From assembly GCF_001613145.1 (NCBI RefSeq), contig NZ_BDBU01000018.1:186001-250000 (forward strand): DNA of 64,000 bases, given 5' to 3'. The notes below the pieces were generated by a model. The model was not told the origin of the DNA and ran no database searches. It saw only the letters and a list, made by a program, of their open reading frames with translations. Shown here piece by piece: positions 7,956 through 16,114 of the stretch (positions are counted from its first letter, which is position 1; each line of letters begins with the position of its first letter). The DNA comes from Nocardia jejuensis NBRC 103114 (lineage in GTDB: Bacteria; Actinomycetota; Actinomycetes; Mycobacteriales; Mycobacteriaceae). Both the position numbers and the translations under genes were made by a program.

Positions 7956-9560
7956 TCAGTGCGGCGGGTGGTTCGGCGAGCCGACCGGCTGGGTGAGTCC
8001 CGCCGGGATGTGCCGTAGTCGCAGCACCGCGAGCAGCGCCAGCAGGAGCGCGGCGCCGGCCGCGATGGCCGAGGTCAGGTGCATACCGGTGAGGAACGCG
8101 TGCTTGGCCGCAGCGGCGAGGGACTGCCCGAGAGTTCCCTGTAGGTTGTCCGCGACTTCGATTGCCGCGCCCAGGGTGTCGCGCGCACTGTGTGCGTCCT
8201 GCTCGCCGAGCCCGGCGGGAAGGTCAGCCAGCTGATTGCGATAGATGGCGATGCTGATGCTGCCCAGAATCGAGATTCCTAGCGCGCCACCGAATTCCGC
8301 GCCGGTCTCGGACAGGCCCGAGGCCGCCCCGGTCTGCTCCTGCGGTGCCGTGCCCACGATGAGTTCGGTGGTGATCCCGAAGACCGGCGCGAGTCCGAAC
8401 GACACCAGCAGCGAGGCGGCGACGGTCAGCCCGACCCCGCCCTCCGCGGAAATCTGGGTGAGCAGCAGCAGTCCGGCCGAGGCCATCGCCATGCCCGCCC
8501 CGATCAGATAGGCCGGACGCACCAGCTTCACGATCCGCGGACCCAGCTGAGAACCGATCATGAACCCCAAACCCGCGGGGATGGTGGCGATTCCGGCCCG
8601 CAGCGGCGACATGCCCAGCACCAGCTGGAAATACTGGCCGACGAACAGGAAGTATCCGAACGACACGAAGATGGCGATCATATTGATGCCGAGCGCGGTG
8701 CGAAAACTGCCGAGCCGGAACAGACGCAGATCCAGCATCGGTTCCTGGGCGGTGAGCTGCCGCCGGACGAACAACCCGCCGATGGCCAAGCCGGTCGCCA
8801 GCGCCGAGAGGGCCAGCACACCCGGGCCGTCCTGGGCGACCTTCTTCATGCCGAAGACCACCAGAAGCACTGCGCCGGTGCACATCGCGGCGCTGATCAG
8901 ATCCAGCCGGCCCGCGTCCGGGTCGCGGAACTCGGGCAGCACCCGGGGCGCGAGGATCAACAGCAGCACCATGACCGGCACGGCGAGCAGGAACACCGAC
9001 CCCCACCAGAAGTGCTCGAGCATCAGACCGCCCGCCAGCGGGCCGACCGAACCACCGACGGAGTAGGAGCCGACCCACACTCCGACGGCGATCGAGCGCT
9101 GTGCGGGGTCGCGAAACATGGTGAATATCAACGACAGCGTGGAGGGTGCGAGGGTTGCACCGGCGATGCCGAGCAATGCTCGGCACCCGATCAGGACCGG
9201 GGCGGAGGGCGCGAACGCGGCGATGATCGAGACCGCCGCGAAGGCCGCCGCGCCGGTCATCAATAGTCGTCGGCGCCCGATCCGGTCGCCGATCGTGCCC
9301 ATGGTGAGCAGCAGCCCGGCCACCAGGAAGCCGTAGACGTCGATGATCCACAGCAATTGGGAACTGGTGGGGCGAAGTTCGGCGCTGATCTGCGGGACAG
9401 CGAGGTGCAAGACGGTCAGGTCCATCGAGTACACCAGACACGCGAGTGCCAGGACAGCTAAACCCGTCCACTCCCGCCGTCCCACCGAAACAGCGCCGCC
9501 ACCTCGGGCAGCGGAAAGCAGGGGGGTTGGTGAGTCCACGATGAAGTCCTCCATCTGCAT
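7956..9560 (-). CDS. DHA2-family MFS drug exporter (14 TM)
   Basis: 534 residues, 14 predicted membrane spans, EmrB/QacA (DHA2) type proton antiporter. SMDLTVLHLAVP near residue 46 is the DHA2 motif in TM1, GTIGDRIGRRRLL is MFS motif A after TM2, and GSYSVGGSVGPLAGG is the antiporter motif C in TM5. It should expel a lipophilic or cationic compound. Starts at 9560 or at the ATG two codons later. No regulator gene adjoins its promoter; a 14-bp palindrome lies upstream. The convergent TetR at 7359 faces its 3' end. Confidence 0.9.
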   Translation of the reverse strand: MQMEDFIVDSPTPLLSAARGGGAVSVGRREWTGLAVLALACLVYSMDLTVLHLAVPQISAELRPTSSQLLWIIDVYGFLVAGLLLTMGTIGDRIGRRRLLMTGAAAFAAVSIIAAFAPSAPVLIGCRALLGIAGATLAPSTLSLIFTMFRDPAQRSIAVGVWVGSYSVGGSVGPLAGGLMLEHFWWGSVFLLAVPVMVLLLILAPRVLPEFRDPDAGRLDLISAAMCTGAVLLVVFGMKKVAQDGPGVLALSALATGLAIGGLFVRRQLTAQEPMLDLRLFRLGSFRTALGINMIAIFVSFGYFLFVGQYFQLVLGMSPLRAGIATIPAGLGFMIGSQLGPRIVKLVRPAYLIGAGMAMASAGLLLLTQISAEGGVGLTVAASLLVSFGLAPVFGITTELIVGTAPQEQTGAASGLSETGAEFGGALGISILGSISIAIYRNQLADLPAGLGEQDAHSARDTLGAAIEVADNLQGTLGQSLAAAAKHAFLTGMHLTSAIAAGAALLLALLAVLRLRHIPAGLTQPVGSPNHPPH

Positions 9561-9625
9561 GCCGGCAGAAGTGTTGGCAATAATGATGTCGGTTTCAGGA
9601 TCTCATCTATTAACGGCTCGAATAC

Positions 9626-9639
9626 CGTTTGTACGAACG
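9626..9639. promoter_or_regulatory. Palindrome upstream of DHA2 exporter
   Basis: CGTTTGTACGAACG is symmetric at 12 of 14 positions (CGTT-N-GTAC-N-AACG) and lies 66 bases upstream of the exporter start, in an AT-richer 156-base gap. A regulator-binding site is plausible; the cognate regulator is not adjacent. Confidence 0.4.
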
Positions 9640-9716
9640 TAATTCGCGATATTCGCCAAAGTGGTTGCGAGTGTGTGTCGGTGTACTTACGGGTGTGCGT
9701 GCATTTCTACACACAG

Positions 9717-11117
9717 CTAACTGTCGACTCCCGGGCGGGGCGTCCAGAGCGGCTCACCGGAGCCGTACGGCGGTGCGGGCCACGGATGGTCGGGGTACTC
9801 GGTGAGCGCGGGGGCGGCAGTTGTGACACCATCGTGAGTCACGGTGAAAGCCAGGTCGGGTAGCGTGGACGTGGGATGATCCGGTGTACGACCCGCGGCT
9901 CCGAGCAGCCAGGATCCGGTGCGAGCCAGAGCGACCCGCACATCTCGCCCGATGCCGTCGGACTCGGTCGCGGTGAGCGCGTCCATGACGCCGGCGGCGA
10001 GCAGATAGCCGCTACCGTGATCCAGGGCCTGTGCGGGGAGCGCTCCGGCGGAGGGTTCACCCGTGGAATTGTGCTGCGCGCCTTCGATCAGTGATATTCC
10101 GGATGCGGCCTGTACGATGCTGTCGAAACCTCGGCGATCACCCCATGGGCCGTGCTCGCCCCAGGCAGAAACTCGACCGTGAACAATTCCCGGGTTGATT
10201 ATTTCGGGGTGCACACCGAGCCGTTCCAAAACGCCCGGTCGGTAACCTGTGATGAGTATGTCTGCGCCGCTGATCAATTCATGAAAAACAGCGAGTCGGG
10301 TACGTAAATCGAGTAGGGCCGACCGCTTCCCCTGACAGGTGTCGAGAAACTGCCAGCTGATCTCGGGCAACTGGGGCGGATCGATCCGCAGCACATCGGC
10401 GCCGAGCAGCGCGAGCGCCCGGGTCGCGACCGGACCGGCGATCACTCGCGTCATATCCAGTACGCGTACCCCGCGCAAGGGCAACATCTGGGTGGCCAGG
10501 GCCGCCGCCTCCGATATTGCGGCAGTAGGGGATCGGCGCGTCGCGGCATCCCTCGGCGTGATCTCGACGAGTGGGCCGGAGGCCGCGGCGCGACCCGCGG
10601 GACCGGCCGCCCACTCCTGCTCGGTGCGCACCCGCACCGCAATCGCGCCGTGGGCCTGAGCTCGCCGCTCGATCTCGTCTCCGGGCAATTCCGCGATGCG
10701 GGCGATAGCGGTGTCCCGGGTCGCGTCGGCGGGCAGTTCCAGCGCCGCCAGCAACCGCGCACGATGGTGCGAATAGTTCGCATGCGTCCGCATCCATGCG
10801 TCCGCACTGCGAAAGAATCCGGACAGTTCTGCGAAGGCTTCCGGCTTGTCGTGGCCGATTCGAAACAATCGCTCACTGGAGAACGACGCGGTCACGCGGG
10901 CCGGGTCCACGACGCTTTCCAGCGGAGACAAACCGTGTGCGACGCGGCGGCGGTCCGCCGCGGCCGCGAACGCCGCCACGGAACCGCCCGCGAGGGCCCA
11001 GACCGGAAGCGTCGCGGCCAGATTCGCCCCCGGATCGACGGCGGGCATACTCGATCGGGTGACCCCGACCCCGGACTCGTAGTCGCCGACCAGTGTTGCG
11101 TACGTATCCACGACCAC
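9717..11117 (-). CDS. CaiB/BaiF class III CoA-transferase
   Basis: About 466 residues. The C-terminal half is a class III CoA-transferase: LRGVRVLDMTRVIAGPVATRALALLGADVLRIDPP is the N-terminal signature of the fold, ADILITGYRPGVLERLG follows, and RRGFDSIVQAASG carries the Asp expected to form the acyl-CoA anhydride. The first about 210 residues resemble a second, degenerate copy of the fold, as in double-domain family members. I start at the GTG at 11117 because the frame further upstream runs into the divergent thioesterase; GTG at 11111 is an alternative. It transfers CoA between carboxylic acids in the cytoplasm. Only 28 bases separate the two divergent starts. Confidence 0.85.
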   Translation of the reverse strand: MVVDTYATLVGDYESGVGVTRSSMPAVDPGANLAATLPVWALAGGSVAAFAAAADRRRVAHGLSPLESVVDPARVTASFSSERLFRIGHDKPEAFAELSGFFRSADAWMRTHANYSHHRARLLAALELPADATRDTAIARIAELPGDEIERRAQAHGAIAVRVRTEQEWAAGPAGRAAASGPLVEITPRDAATRRSPTAAISEAAALATQMLPLRGVRVLDMTRVIAGPVATRALALLGADVLRIDPPQLPEISWQFLDTCQGKRSALLDLRTRLAVFHELISGADILITGYRPGVLERLGVHPEIINPGIVHGRVSAWGEHGPWGDRRGFDSIVQAASGISLIEGAQHNSTGEPSAGALPAQALDHGSGYLLAAGVMDALTATESDGIGRDVRVALARTGSWLLGAAGRTPDHPTSTLPDLAFTVTHDGVTTAAPALTEYPDHPWPAPPYGSGEPLWTPRPGVDS

Positions 11118-11145
11118 GACCCTAATATTCGAAGGAGGCCGCCTC

Positions 11146-11907
11146 GTGGTGGCAAATCTCACCGGCACGGCCTGGCTGCGCGAACTGCGCGCCGACCCCG
11201 CACCGCAGCGCGTGCTGGTGTGCTTCCCGCCCGGTGGCGGCTCGGTCACCAACTACCGCGCACTGGCGCAGCGGTTCGGTTCCGGCACAGCGGTTTTCGG
11301 TGTGCAGTATCCGGCGCGGCAGGATCGCCTCGGTGATCCCGCCGTCACCGAGCTGACCGAGCTCGCCGAACACGTCGCGGCCGACCTGCGGGGCTGGCCC
11401 CAGAAGGTCCGGCTTGCGCTGTTCGGTCACAGCATGGGCGCCACCGTCGCCTACGAAACCGCTCGGCGGCTCGAAGACTCGGGTCGTCCGCTCGAGCACC
11501 TCTTCGTCTCCGCCCGCCCCGCACCGTCTTTCGAGGAACCGGGGCGGCTGCACACCGGATCGGACGAGGGGCTGATCGCGGACCTGGAGCGCCTGGCGAA
11601 CGATCCCGCGCCCATCGGCATCCTCCGGACCGAACCCGGTCTGGCGGAACTGGTCCTGCCCGCCGTCCGTGCGGACTATCAAGCGGTGGAGACGTACCGG
11701 CACCTTCCCGGAGCGCCCCTCGAGACACCGATCAGCGTCCTGGCCGCCACGGCCGACCCCACGATGAGCGTCGATCAAGCGTCCGAGTGGAGCGCCTACA
11801 CCGCTGCCGAGTTCGCCACCGCGACCTTCCCCGGCGGGCACTTCTACATCGACGAGCCCGAGAACATCGCGGCCGTGGGCAATTTGGTGATCAGCACGCT
11901 GGCCTAG
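11146..11907 (+). CDS. Type II thioesterase (alpha/beta hydrolase)
   Basis: 253 residues, TEII type of NRPS/PKS systems. VLVCFPPGGGSVTNYRALA is the oxyanion loop, LALFGHSMGATVAYE holds the nucleophile Ser, and TFPGGHFYI the catalytic His; FGVQYPARQDR is the family's (Y/Q)PGR-like segment. Such enzymes clear misprimed acyl groups from carrier proteins or release products. The GTG start has AAGGAGG 7 bases upstream (11132-11138). No NRPS or PKS gene is in the window apart from a possible adenylation-domain scrap near 51.5 kb, so it is an orphan TEII here, paired only with a divergent CoA-transferase. Confidence 0.88.
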   Translation: MVANLTGTAWLRELRADPAPQRVLVCFPPGGGSVTNYRALAQRFGSGTAVFGVQYPARQDRLGDPAVTELTELAEHVAADLRGWPQKVRLALFGHSMGATVAYETARRLEDSGRPLEHLFVSARPAPSFEEPGRLHTGSDEGLIADLERLANDPAPIGILRTEPGLAELVLPAVRADYQAVETYRHLPGAPLETPISVLAATADPTMSVDQASEWSAYTAAEFATATFPGGHFYIDEPENIAAVGNLVISTLA

Positions 11908-11931
11908 TTGGTGATCCGCACACTGGCCTGG
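11884..11931 (+). repeat. Imperfect 24-bp tandem duplication at the thioesterase 3' end
   Basis: Bases 11884-11907 (the last eight codons including the stop) are repeated at 11908-11931 with 3 mismatches. The duplication replaces the stop codon TAG by TGG, so the second copy would read on in frame if the first stop were suppressed. Confidence 0.7.
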
Positions 11932-11936
11932 TCGAT

Positions 11937-11970
11937 CGGGGCGGCCGTCGCACTCTGCCGGGCCGCCCCG
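11937..11970 (+). terminator. Hairpin terminator after thioesterase
   Basis: Perfect arms CGGGGCGGCC (11937-11946) and GGCCGCCCCG (11961-11970) with a 14-base loop and no T-run, 30 bases after the stop. An actinobacterial GC hairpin. Confidence 0.6.
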
Positions 11971-12532
11971 CTGGCCGTGGAAATCAGCTCGCGGCAGCGG
12001 TTTTCGCGTCTCGGCGATGTGACAGCTAGGTTCCGCGTGCGACTTCTGGCGTGATCCGGCGATATTCGCGCCGCGCCTCGGTCAAGGTCCGAAGAATATG
12101 GGGGCGTTCGGACATGAAACGCGTCTGACAGGTTTGTTGCCCGGTCAGTCCCTCGCGGCCTTCAGGATGCCGTTCTGTTCTGTTCTGTCCGTGATCCTGG
12201 ACGCCCGATGCGAAGCGGTCGCGGGATGGCACGAAGGACTTCCGATGCGAAGAACGCGCATTCCGACATCAGGCAGATGTATCTGAACACGCGCGGTTGC
12301 CTATATTTCGCCATGCTGGTGGACTCCTGACGCGTCGCGGTCATGTACCGCGCGGTACCGCAAGCCCGGTGCCTGCGCGACGCATGAACGGTTTCGGTGT
12401 AGCGGTCATGGGCCCTGCATTGCTCTCGGGGTCGCCACAGCCAGCGGAAGGCCGAGGAGTTCGGTCGATAGGCGTTGGAGGACGCCCGTCCTCGGTCTCC
12501 GAGCGGATGTCGATAGCGTGCAGGACCGAGGG
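11971..12532. other. Low-coding stretch between thioesterase and membrane protein
   Basis: No confident gene. The best candidate is a 50-codon minus-strand ORF (12314 down to 12162) whose ATG has AGGAG 9 bases upstream and which reads MAKYRQPRVFRYICLMSECA at its start; I do not recognise it. Codon bias is weak throughout and long ORFs in this stretch are frame shadows. It borders a decayed island. Confidence 0.3.
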
Positions 12533-12826
12533 CTAGCTGCCGACTATCGCGTTCATGATGGTTCCGGCGCTGGTCGCGGTGACTCCGCCGATCATGGCTC
12601 CGGCGACCATCTGCGGTGATTCGACACGGCCTCCGCTCCACTTCTCCCACGCGAACCGCCCGCCGCCGTAGGTGATGGCGGTGACGCCGGACAGCATGGT
12701 GAACCAGGTGAAGTAGCGGCCCACCTTCATCACTTTGTCGGCGGCGGGCGGAGCCTCCGGGGCCGGGTTGCCGATCTGCGCGACCACATGCGAATACGTG
12801 TCGTGTAGGGCGAGAAGCATGCTCAC
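12533..12826 (-). CDS. Small two-TM protein, possibly VirB2/TrbC-like
   Basis: 97 residues. There are two hydrophobic stretches, about 35-57 (VGRYFTWFTMLSGVTAITYGG) and 70-95 (PQMVAGAMIGGVTATSAGTIMNAIV), separated by a short charged loop. This helix-loop-helix plan with a soluble N-terminus recalls the VirB2/TrbC-like pilins of actinobacterial conjugative elements, but that is a resemblance in layout only. The GTG at 12826 is preferred over the ATG two codons later because AGAGGA sits 8 bases before it. It lies at the edge of a region with a broken integrase, which fits a mobile-element remnant. Confidence 0.55.
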   Translation of the reverse strand: MSMLLALHDTYSHVVAQIGNPAPEAPPAADKVMKVGRYFTWFTMLSGVTAITYGGGRFAWEKWSGGRVESPQMVAGAMIGGVTATSAGTIMNAIVGS

Positions 12827-13042
12827 GAGCGGTTCCTCTCATGTGCTGAGTGGCGGAACTTCTGGCACAACGCTCACTAGTGATAGCGATTACACATTAC
12901 TGAAAGGGTCAAATCGCCCGGCATCCACCCCACCAATCGCAGTCGCAAGCCCCACCGCTGACAGAAGTTCAACCGGCCATCTCGGGCAGCGGCCGCCGGA
13001 ACGCACCATCATGCTGATGACAGCACCGGCCCAAAGAATCGG

Positions 13043-13264
13043 CTACGGGGCCAGTGGCTGCCCGACGATCCACCCGTCGAGGTCGCCGCCCTGGCACTGC
13101 CTGTAGTGATTGCCAGTTTCTTGGTTGTACCGCTCGACGATCTGGCCACCGGTGGCTACGCAGTATTCGATGAGGCTTTGCGCGTTTGCCGAGCCGCTGA
13201 CCACGCCGGCTGCTCCCACGAGCGTGAGTCCGGCCATCAAGGCACTGGCGATTGCTGTTTTCAT
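13043..13264 (-). CDS. Secreted cysteine-pair peptide
   Basis: 73 residues with a clear signal peptide (MKTAIASALMAGLTLVGAAG..., cleavage expected after SANA near residue 28). The mature part of about 45 residues has two Cys and the pattern IEYCVATGGQ...YRQCQGGDLDGW, similar in spacing to DUF333-type C-x3-GG...Y-x2-C peptides. A disulfide is likely outside the cell. GGGGGAG stands 5-10 bases before the ATG. Function unknown. It is flanked on both sides by decayed sequence but is itself intact. Confidence 0.7.
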   Translation of the reverse strand: MKTAIASALMAGLTLVGAAGVVSGSANAQSLIEYCVATGGQIVERYNQETGNHYRQCQGGDLDGWIVGQPLAP

Positions 13265-13384
13265 CGTGCTCCCCCTTGCGAAATTTCCGACAAGACCAGC
13301 GTGCCGGGAGATCGTTAACGATCCCTTGGACTCTGCTTACGGTCCCGGTGCCCGGGTCGGTGTCGATGACGGTTCCCAGTGAAG

Positions 13385-13440
13385 CCGCCGGCACCCGCAC
13401 CGACTCCAGTGCATTCTGCGGATACAGCACGCGCGTGAGG
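13385..13440 (-). pseudogene. DUF2784 C-terminal fragment
   Basis: The minus strand reads RVLYPQNALESVRVPA, close to the C-terminal GVLYPQSALELVQVLV of the intact DUF2784 protein encoded at 25576-25953. The plus-strand DNA is visibly similar to 25660-25712 (shared runs such as CTGCGG-TACAGCACGC). Only about 55 bases survive. The fragment ends where the acyltransferase remnant begins. Confidence 0.6.
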
Positions 13441-13750
13441 TGACCAAGCCGGCGCAGCGTACGCCGTATCGGTGGGACCTCGACGGCCTTCGCGGTTTCG
13501 CCATCATCCTGGTCGTGAACTTCCATGTCTGGTTCGGCAGGGTGTCCGGTGGCGGGGATGTGTTCCTGGTGCTCTCCGGGTTCTTCACCGGCTCCTTGCT
13601 CAGGCGCGCGGAGCGGACCGGATCACCGGGTGCGGTACACCATGTGGCGCACAGTATTACGTCTGCTGCCCACATTGCTGGTCGTGCTTGCGGGAGTAGC
13701 TCTCGCCACGATTCTGTTATTACCGGGATACCAGCTGTACACCGAGTTCG
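13440..13750 (+). pseudogene. Truncated, frameshifted acyltransferase 3
   Basis: RWDLDGLRGFAIILVVNFHVWFGR followed by GGDVFLVLSGFFTGSLL is the unmistakable N-terminus of an acyltransferase-3 (OafA/YrhL) integral membrane O-acyltransferase: the R-x-DGLRG motif and the catalytic His in NFHVW. After residue about 58 the reading frame shifts; in the next frame WRTVLRLLPTLLVVLAGVALATILLLP continues as the expected next membrane helix. The match stops near 13735, so roughly four fifths of the usual protein of about 400 residues is missing. It would have modified surface polysaccharide or lipid. Confidence 0.75.
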
Positions 13751-14044
13751 GGCTCAGCTGGGCTCGCGAGCGGATGTCGGCCATCGTGGTGGCGTGCACC
13801 GCGTTCGGCGAAGCAGTCGACCGCCGCGTCGAGGATGCGCCGGTGGCGCTGTGGTTGTGGCTGAACACCGATGAAAAACATTCAGTAGGGGCTGTCCTTC
13901 TCAATACGTGACGGCGTCGATGCGTCGAGCGGTGCTCGTGCTGGAAGGAGAATGCTCGCTGGTGATCAATGTGTCTATCCCCCAACAGATCAGGCGGACG
14001 CCTCGCAGGAATTTCTCCTCGAGTGGTGCTGAGTGTCTCGAGCC

Positions 14045-14525
14045 GAGAAGCGAGATTCACCGACCCGGATTGACGTAGCTGGCGCAGCTTCCAGCCGCTG
14101 CCGGGTCCTTCGGGTGCGGTCGCCGCGTCGAGGAGGTGGCTGGCGCGGTCATATGACAGCCGTGCCTGGCCGGTGTCGGGACAGATATCGCGCGCCTTCG
14201 AGAGCTTGCGGCCGCCGACACGTCGGTGCGAGAGAAATACGGGACCTCGGACTCGATCTCGAATCAACCGGGGGAGTAGCTCGGCGGTGAACGGGCCCCG
14301 ATGTGCGATGCCCGGGTGTTCACGGAAATCAATTGTTGGGGAACGTATTTCGCACCTGTCGGCTGGGATATCGAGATCGCCGATGTCCAATTGCAGCAGC
14401 TCTCTGGGGCGTGCGCGGGTCTCGTAGAGCATCGACCAGAGAGTCTGCTCTCCGAGGTGGATGTCTGCACGGGTCAGAAGGTGAACTATCGCCGTGTGCG
14501 CGAGCGCCGTAGGCGGTACGTGCGG
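14045..14525 (-). pseudogene. Broken tyrosine recombinase (integrase) fragment
   Basis: The minus strand reads HLLTRADIHLGEQTLWSMLY then ETRARPRELLQLDIGDLDIP, followed by RLLPRLIRD-like, GPVFLSHRR and ARLSYDRASHLLD segments. This is the catalytic-domain order of actinobacterial tyrosine recombinases, where the (T/A)AR(A/P)xE(L/V)L segment carries the first catalytic Arg. The H-x-x-R box has become LRQLRQS (His and second box degraded) and the C-terminal Arg/Tyr part is absent. Both ends are lost and no intact integrase remains. It marks a dead integrative element in the 12-14.9 kb island. Confidence 0.75.
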
Positions 14526-14878
14526 GGACTCTCGCGCCGCAGACCCGAGGGAAAAGTGGTGCCTCCAGTCTTGCGCGCGGCACCAGGTCAGCCAGCGCGG
14601 GTCGGCGCGGCTGGCCTTCGGCGCACATGTTGTACGCGCTGGCCCACAGTCTCGGTGTCACCCCGGAGCATTTCATTCCAGGTATGCGGTATCGGGTCAG
14701 TTGCGGGCCGCCGAAGCTCTGGCGGCGGCCGCCGCGCCGGCGATGCGCGCGTTCCTGGACCGGCATACCGTGCGCTGCAACCGAGTTAAGCATGGCAGCG
14801 GCGTTCGACAGCGACCGGCTGTGGCTCAGCGCCGACAATTCGGGAACGATCGGACTCGATGGACGATAGGTGTTCGTG
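14526..14878. other. Decayed sequence before sensor kinase
   Basis: No intact gene. A plus-strand stretch at 14627-14690 reads LYALAHSLGVTPEHFI, which fits the second half of an XRE helix-turn-helix domain, while the preceding codons look like its first half in another frame. This is at best a regulator relic associated with the broken integrase. The promoter of the following two-component operon should lie near 14780-14870. Confidence 0.35.
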
Positions 14879-16114
14879 ATGTCGATGGATTCGTCCCTGC
14901 CGCGCAGGAATGCGGCAACCGAGTCGGTACAGCAGTCGCACAGGAAGATTCGGAGCCGGCTCCGGCGGCTGAGGCCACAGCTCGACCGGCGTCGCGCACC
15001 CTTGTCCCCGGGGCTCGAGCTGCCGGAATGGGCGATCGACAGTGTTGTCGCGGTGCTGGTGACTGTGGCCACGGTCGGGCCGCAGGTGCTCGACAAGCGC
15101 GCATGGTGGGTGATCGGACTGGCGTTGATGGCCTCGGTGCCGCTCCTCTGGCGCAGGCGGGCGCCACTGCCGACGCTGGGGGTGGTCGGGGTGGGGATCA
15201 TCGCGCTGGCGTGCGTGCATGCGCTGCCCGTGTTGCCGTACGGAACCGTGGTGTGCGCGTACACGATCGCCGCTTACGCCGGAACCGTGGTGCGCGCGGT
15301 CGCAATCGTCATCGGAGTGCTGGGGATTCTCGTGTCCCTGGTGCTCCCGAGTGAGCCGATCGAGGCATACGGGTACGCGGCATTGTCGTTCGTCACCGCC
15401 TGGGCACTGGGCACGGGGGTCCGGGCACGTCATACCCAGATCGAGTTGCTGCGGGAGCGAACGCGTCGAGTCGAGGAGGAACGGATCGCGGCGGTGGCCC
15501 GTGAACGGGTCCGCATGGCGCGGGACGTGCACGACATCGTGACGCACGCACTAGGTGTGATGATCGTGCAGGCCGAGACCGGTCCGCTGGTCACACACAC
15601 CGATCCGGCGCGGGCGGATGCCACCTTCGCCGGCATCGCCGACACCGGTCGCGCGGCGGTGAACGAACTGCGGCTCAGCCTTGCCACCTCGAGGGACGGC
15701 CGGGAATCCGCGCGACATCAGCCGAACCTCGCGGCCATCCCCGATCTGGTGGAGCTGAGCCGGCGTGGCGGTCTTCGGGCGACCTTCCACGAGAAGGGCG
15801 AGCGCCGAACGGTTTCCGGTGAGGTCGCCGTCACCGCGTATCGGGTGGTGCAGCAGGCTCTGGCCAATACGCTCGAGCACTCCCGCGCCGGGTGTGCGGA
15901 GGTTGTGCTGCACTGGTCCGAGTCCTGCCTCACCGTCGGCATCAGCGACGACGGCGCGGGCGAGCCCGCCGCCGACTCGGCGACCGCCGGCTCGGGGTCG
16001 GGTTTGTTCGGTCTACGCGAGCGAGTCGAATCCTGCGGTGGTGTGCTGTCCAGCGGCGGTTCCGGGACCGGGTTCACTGTCGTAGCGGAACTGCCGCTGG
16101 AACGGGAGCCATGA
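14879..16114 (+). CDS. Sensor histidine kinase, HisKA_3 (NarL-partner type)
   Basis: About 411 residues. A basic N-terminus is followed by five or six hydrophobic segments between residues 50 and 180, a short coiled linker, then the HisKA_3 box VRMARDVHDIVTHALGVM with phospho-acceptor His218. The ATPase domain has N-box YRVVQQALANTLEHSRA, G1 ISDDGAG and G2 SGLFGLRERVESCGG. It senses an unknown membrane or extracellular signal and phosphorylates the coupled NarL-type regulator. Start: ATG 14879, with AGG about 8 bases upstream; GTG 14870 is also in frame. The stop overlaps the regulator ATG (ATGA). Confidence 0.9.
   Translation: MSMDSSLPRRNAATESVQQSHRKIRSRLRRLRPQLDRRRAPLSPGLELPEWAIDSVVAVLVTVATVGPQVLDKRAWWVIGLALMASVPLLWRRRAPLPTLGVVGVGIIALACVHALPVLPYGTVVCAYTIAAYAGTVVRAVAIVIGVLGILVSLVLPSEPIEAYGYAALSFVTAWALGTGVRARHTQIELLRERTRRVEEERIAAVARERVRMARDVHDIVTHALGVMIVQAETGPLVTHTDPARADATFAGIADTGRAAVNELRLSLATSRDGRESARHQPNLAAIPDLVELSRRGGLRATFHEKGERRTVSGEVAVTAYRVVQQALANTLEHSRAGCAEVVLHWSESCLTVGISDDGAGEPAADSATAGSGSGLFGLRERVESCGGVLSSGGSGTGFTVVAELPLEREP

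Noticed and set aside
12162..12314. 50-codon minus-strand ORF with AGGAG
   Set aside because: Good ribosome binding site but no recognisable sequence and located in a decayed region; noted only in the gap description.
14580..14690. XRE-type helix-turn-helix fragment
   Set aside because: Only one half is convincing in a single frame; mentioned in the gap entry but not called as a pseudogene.
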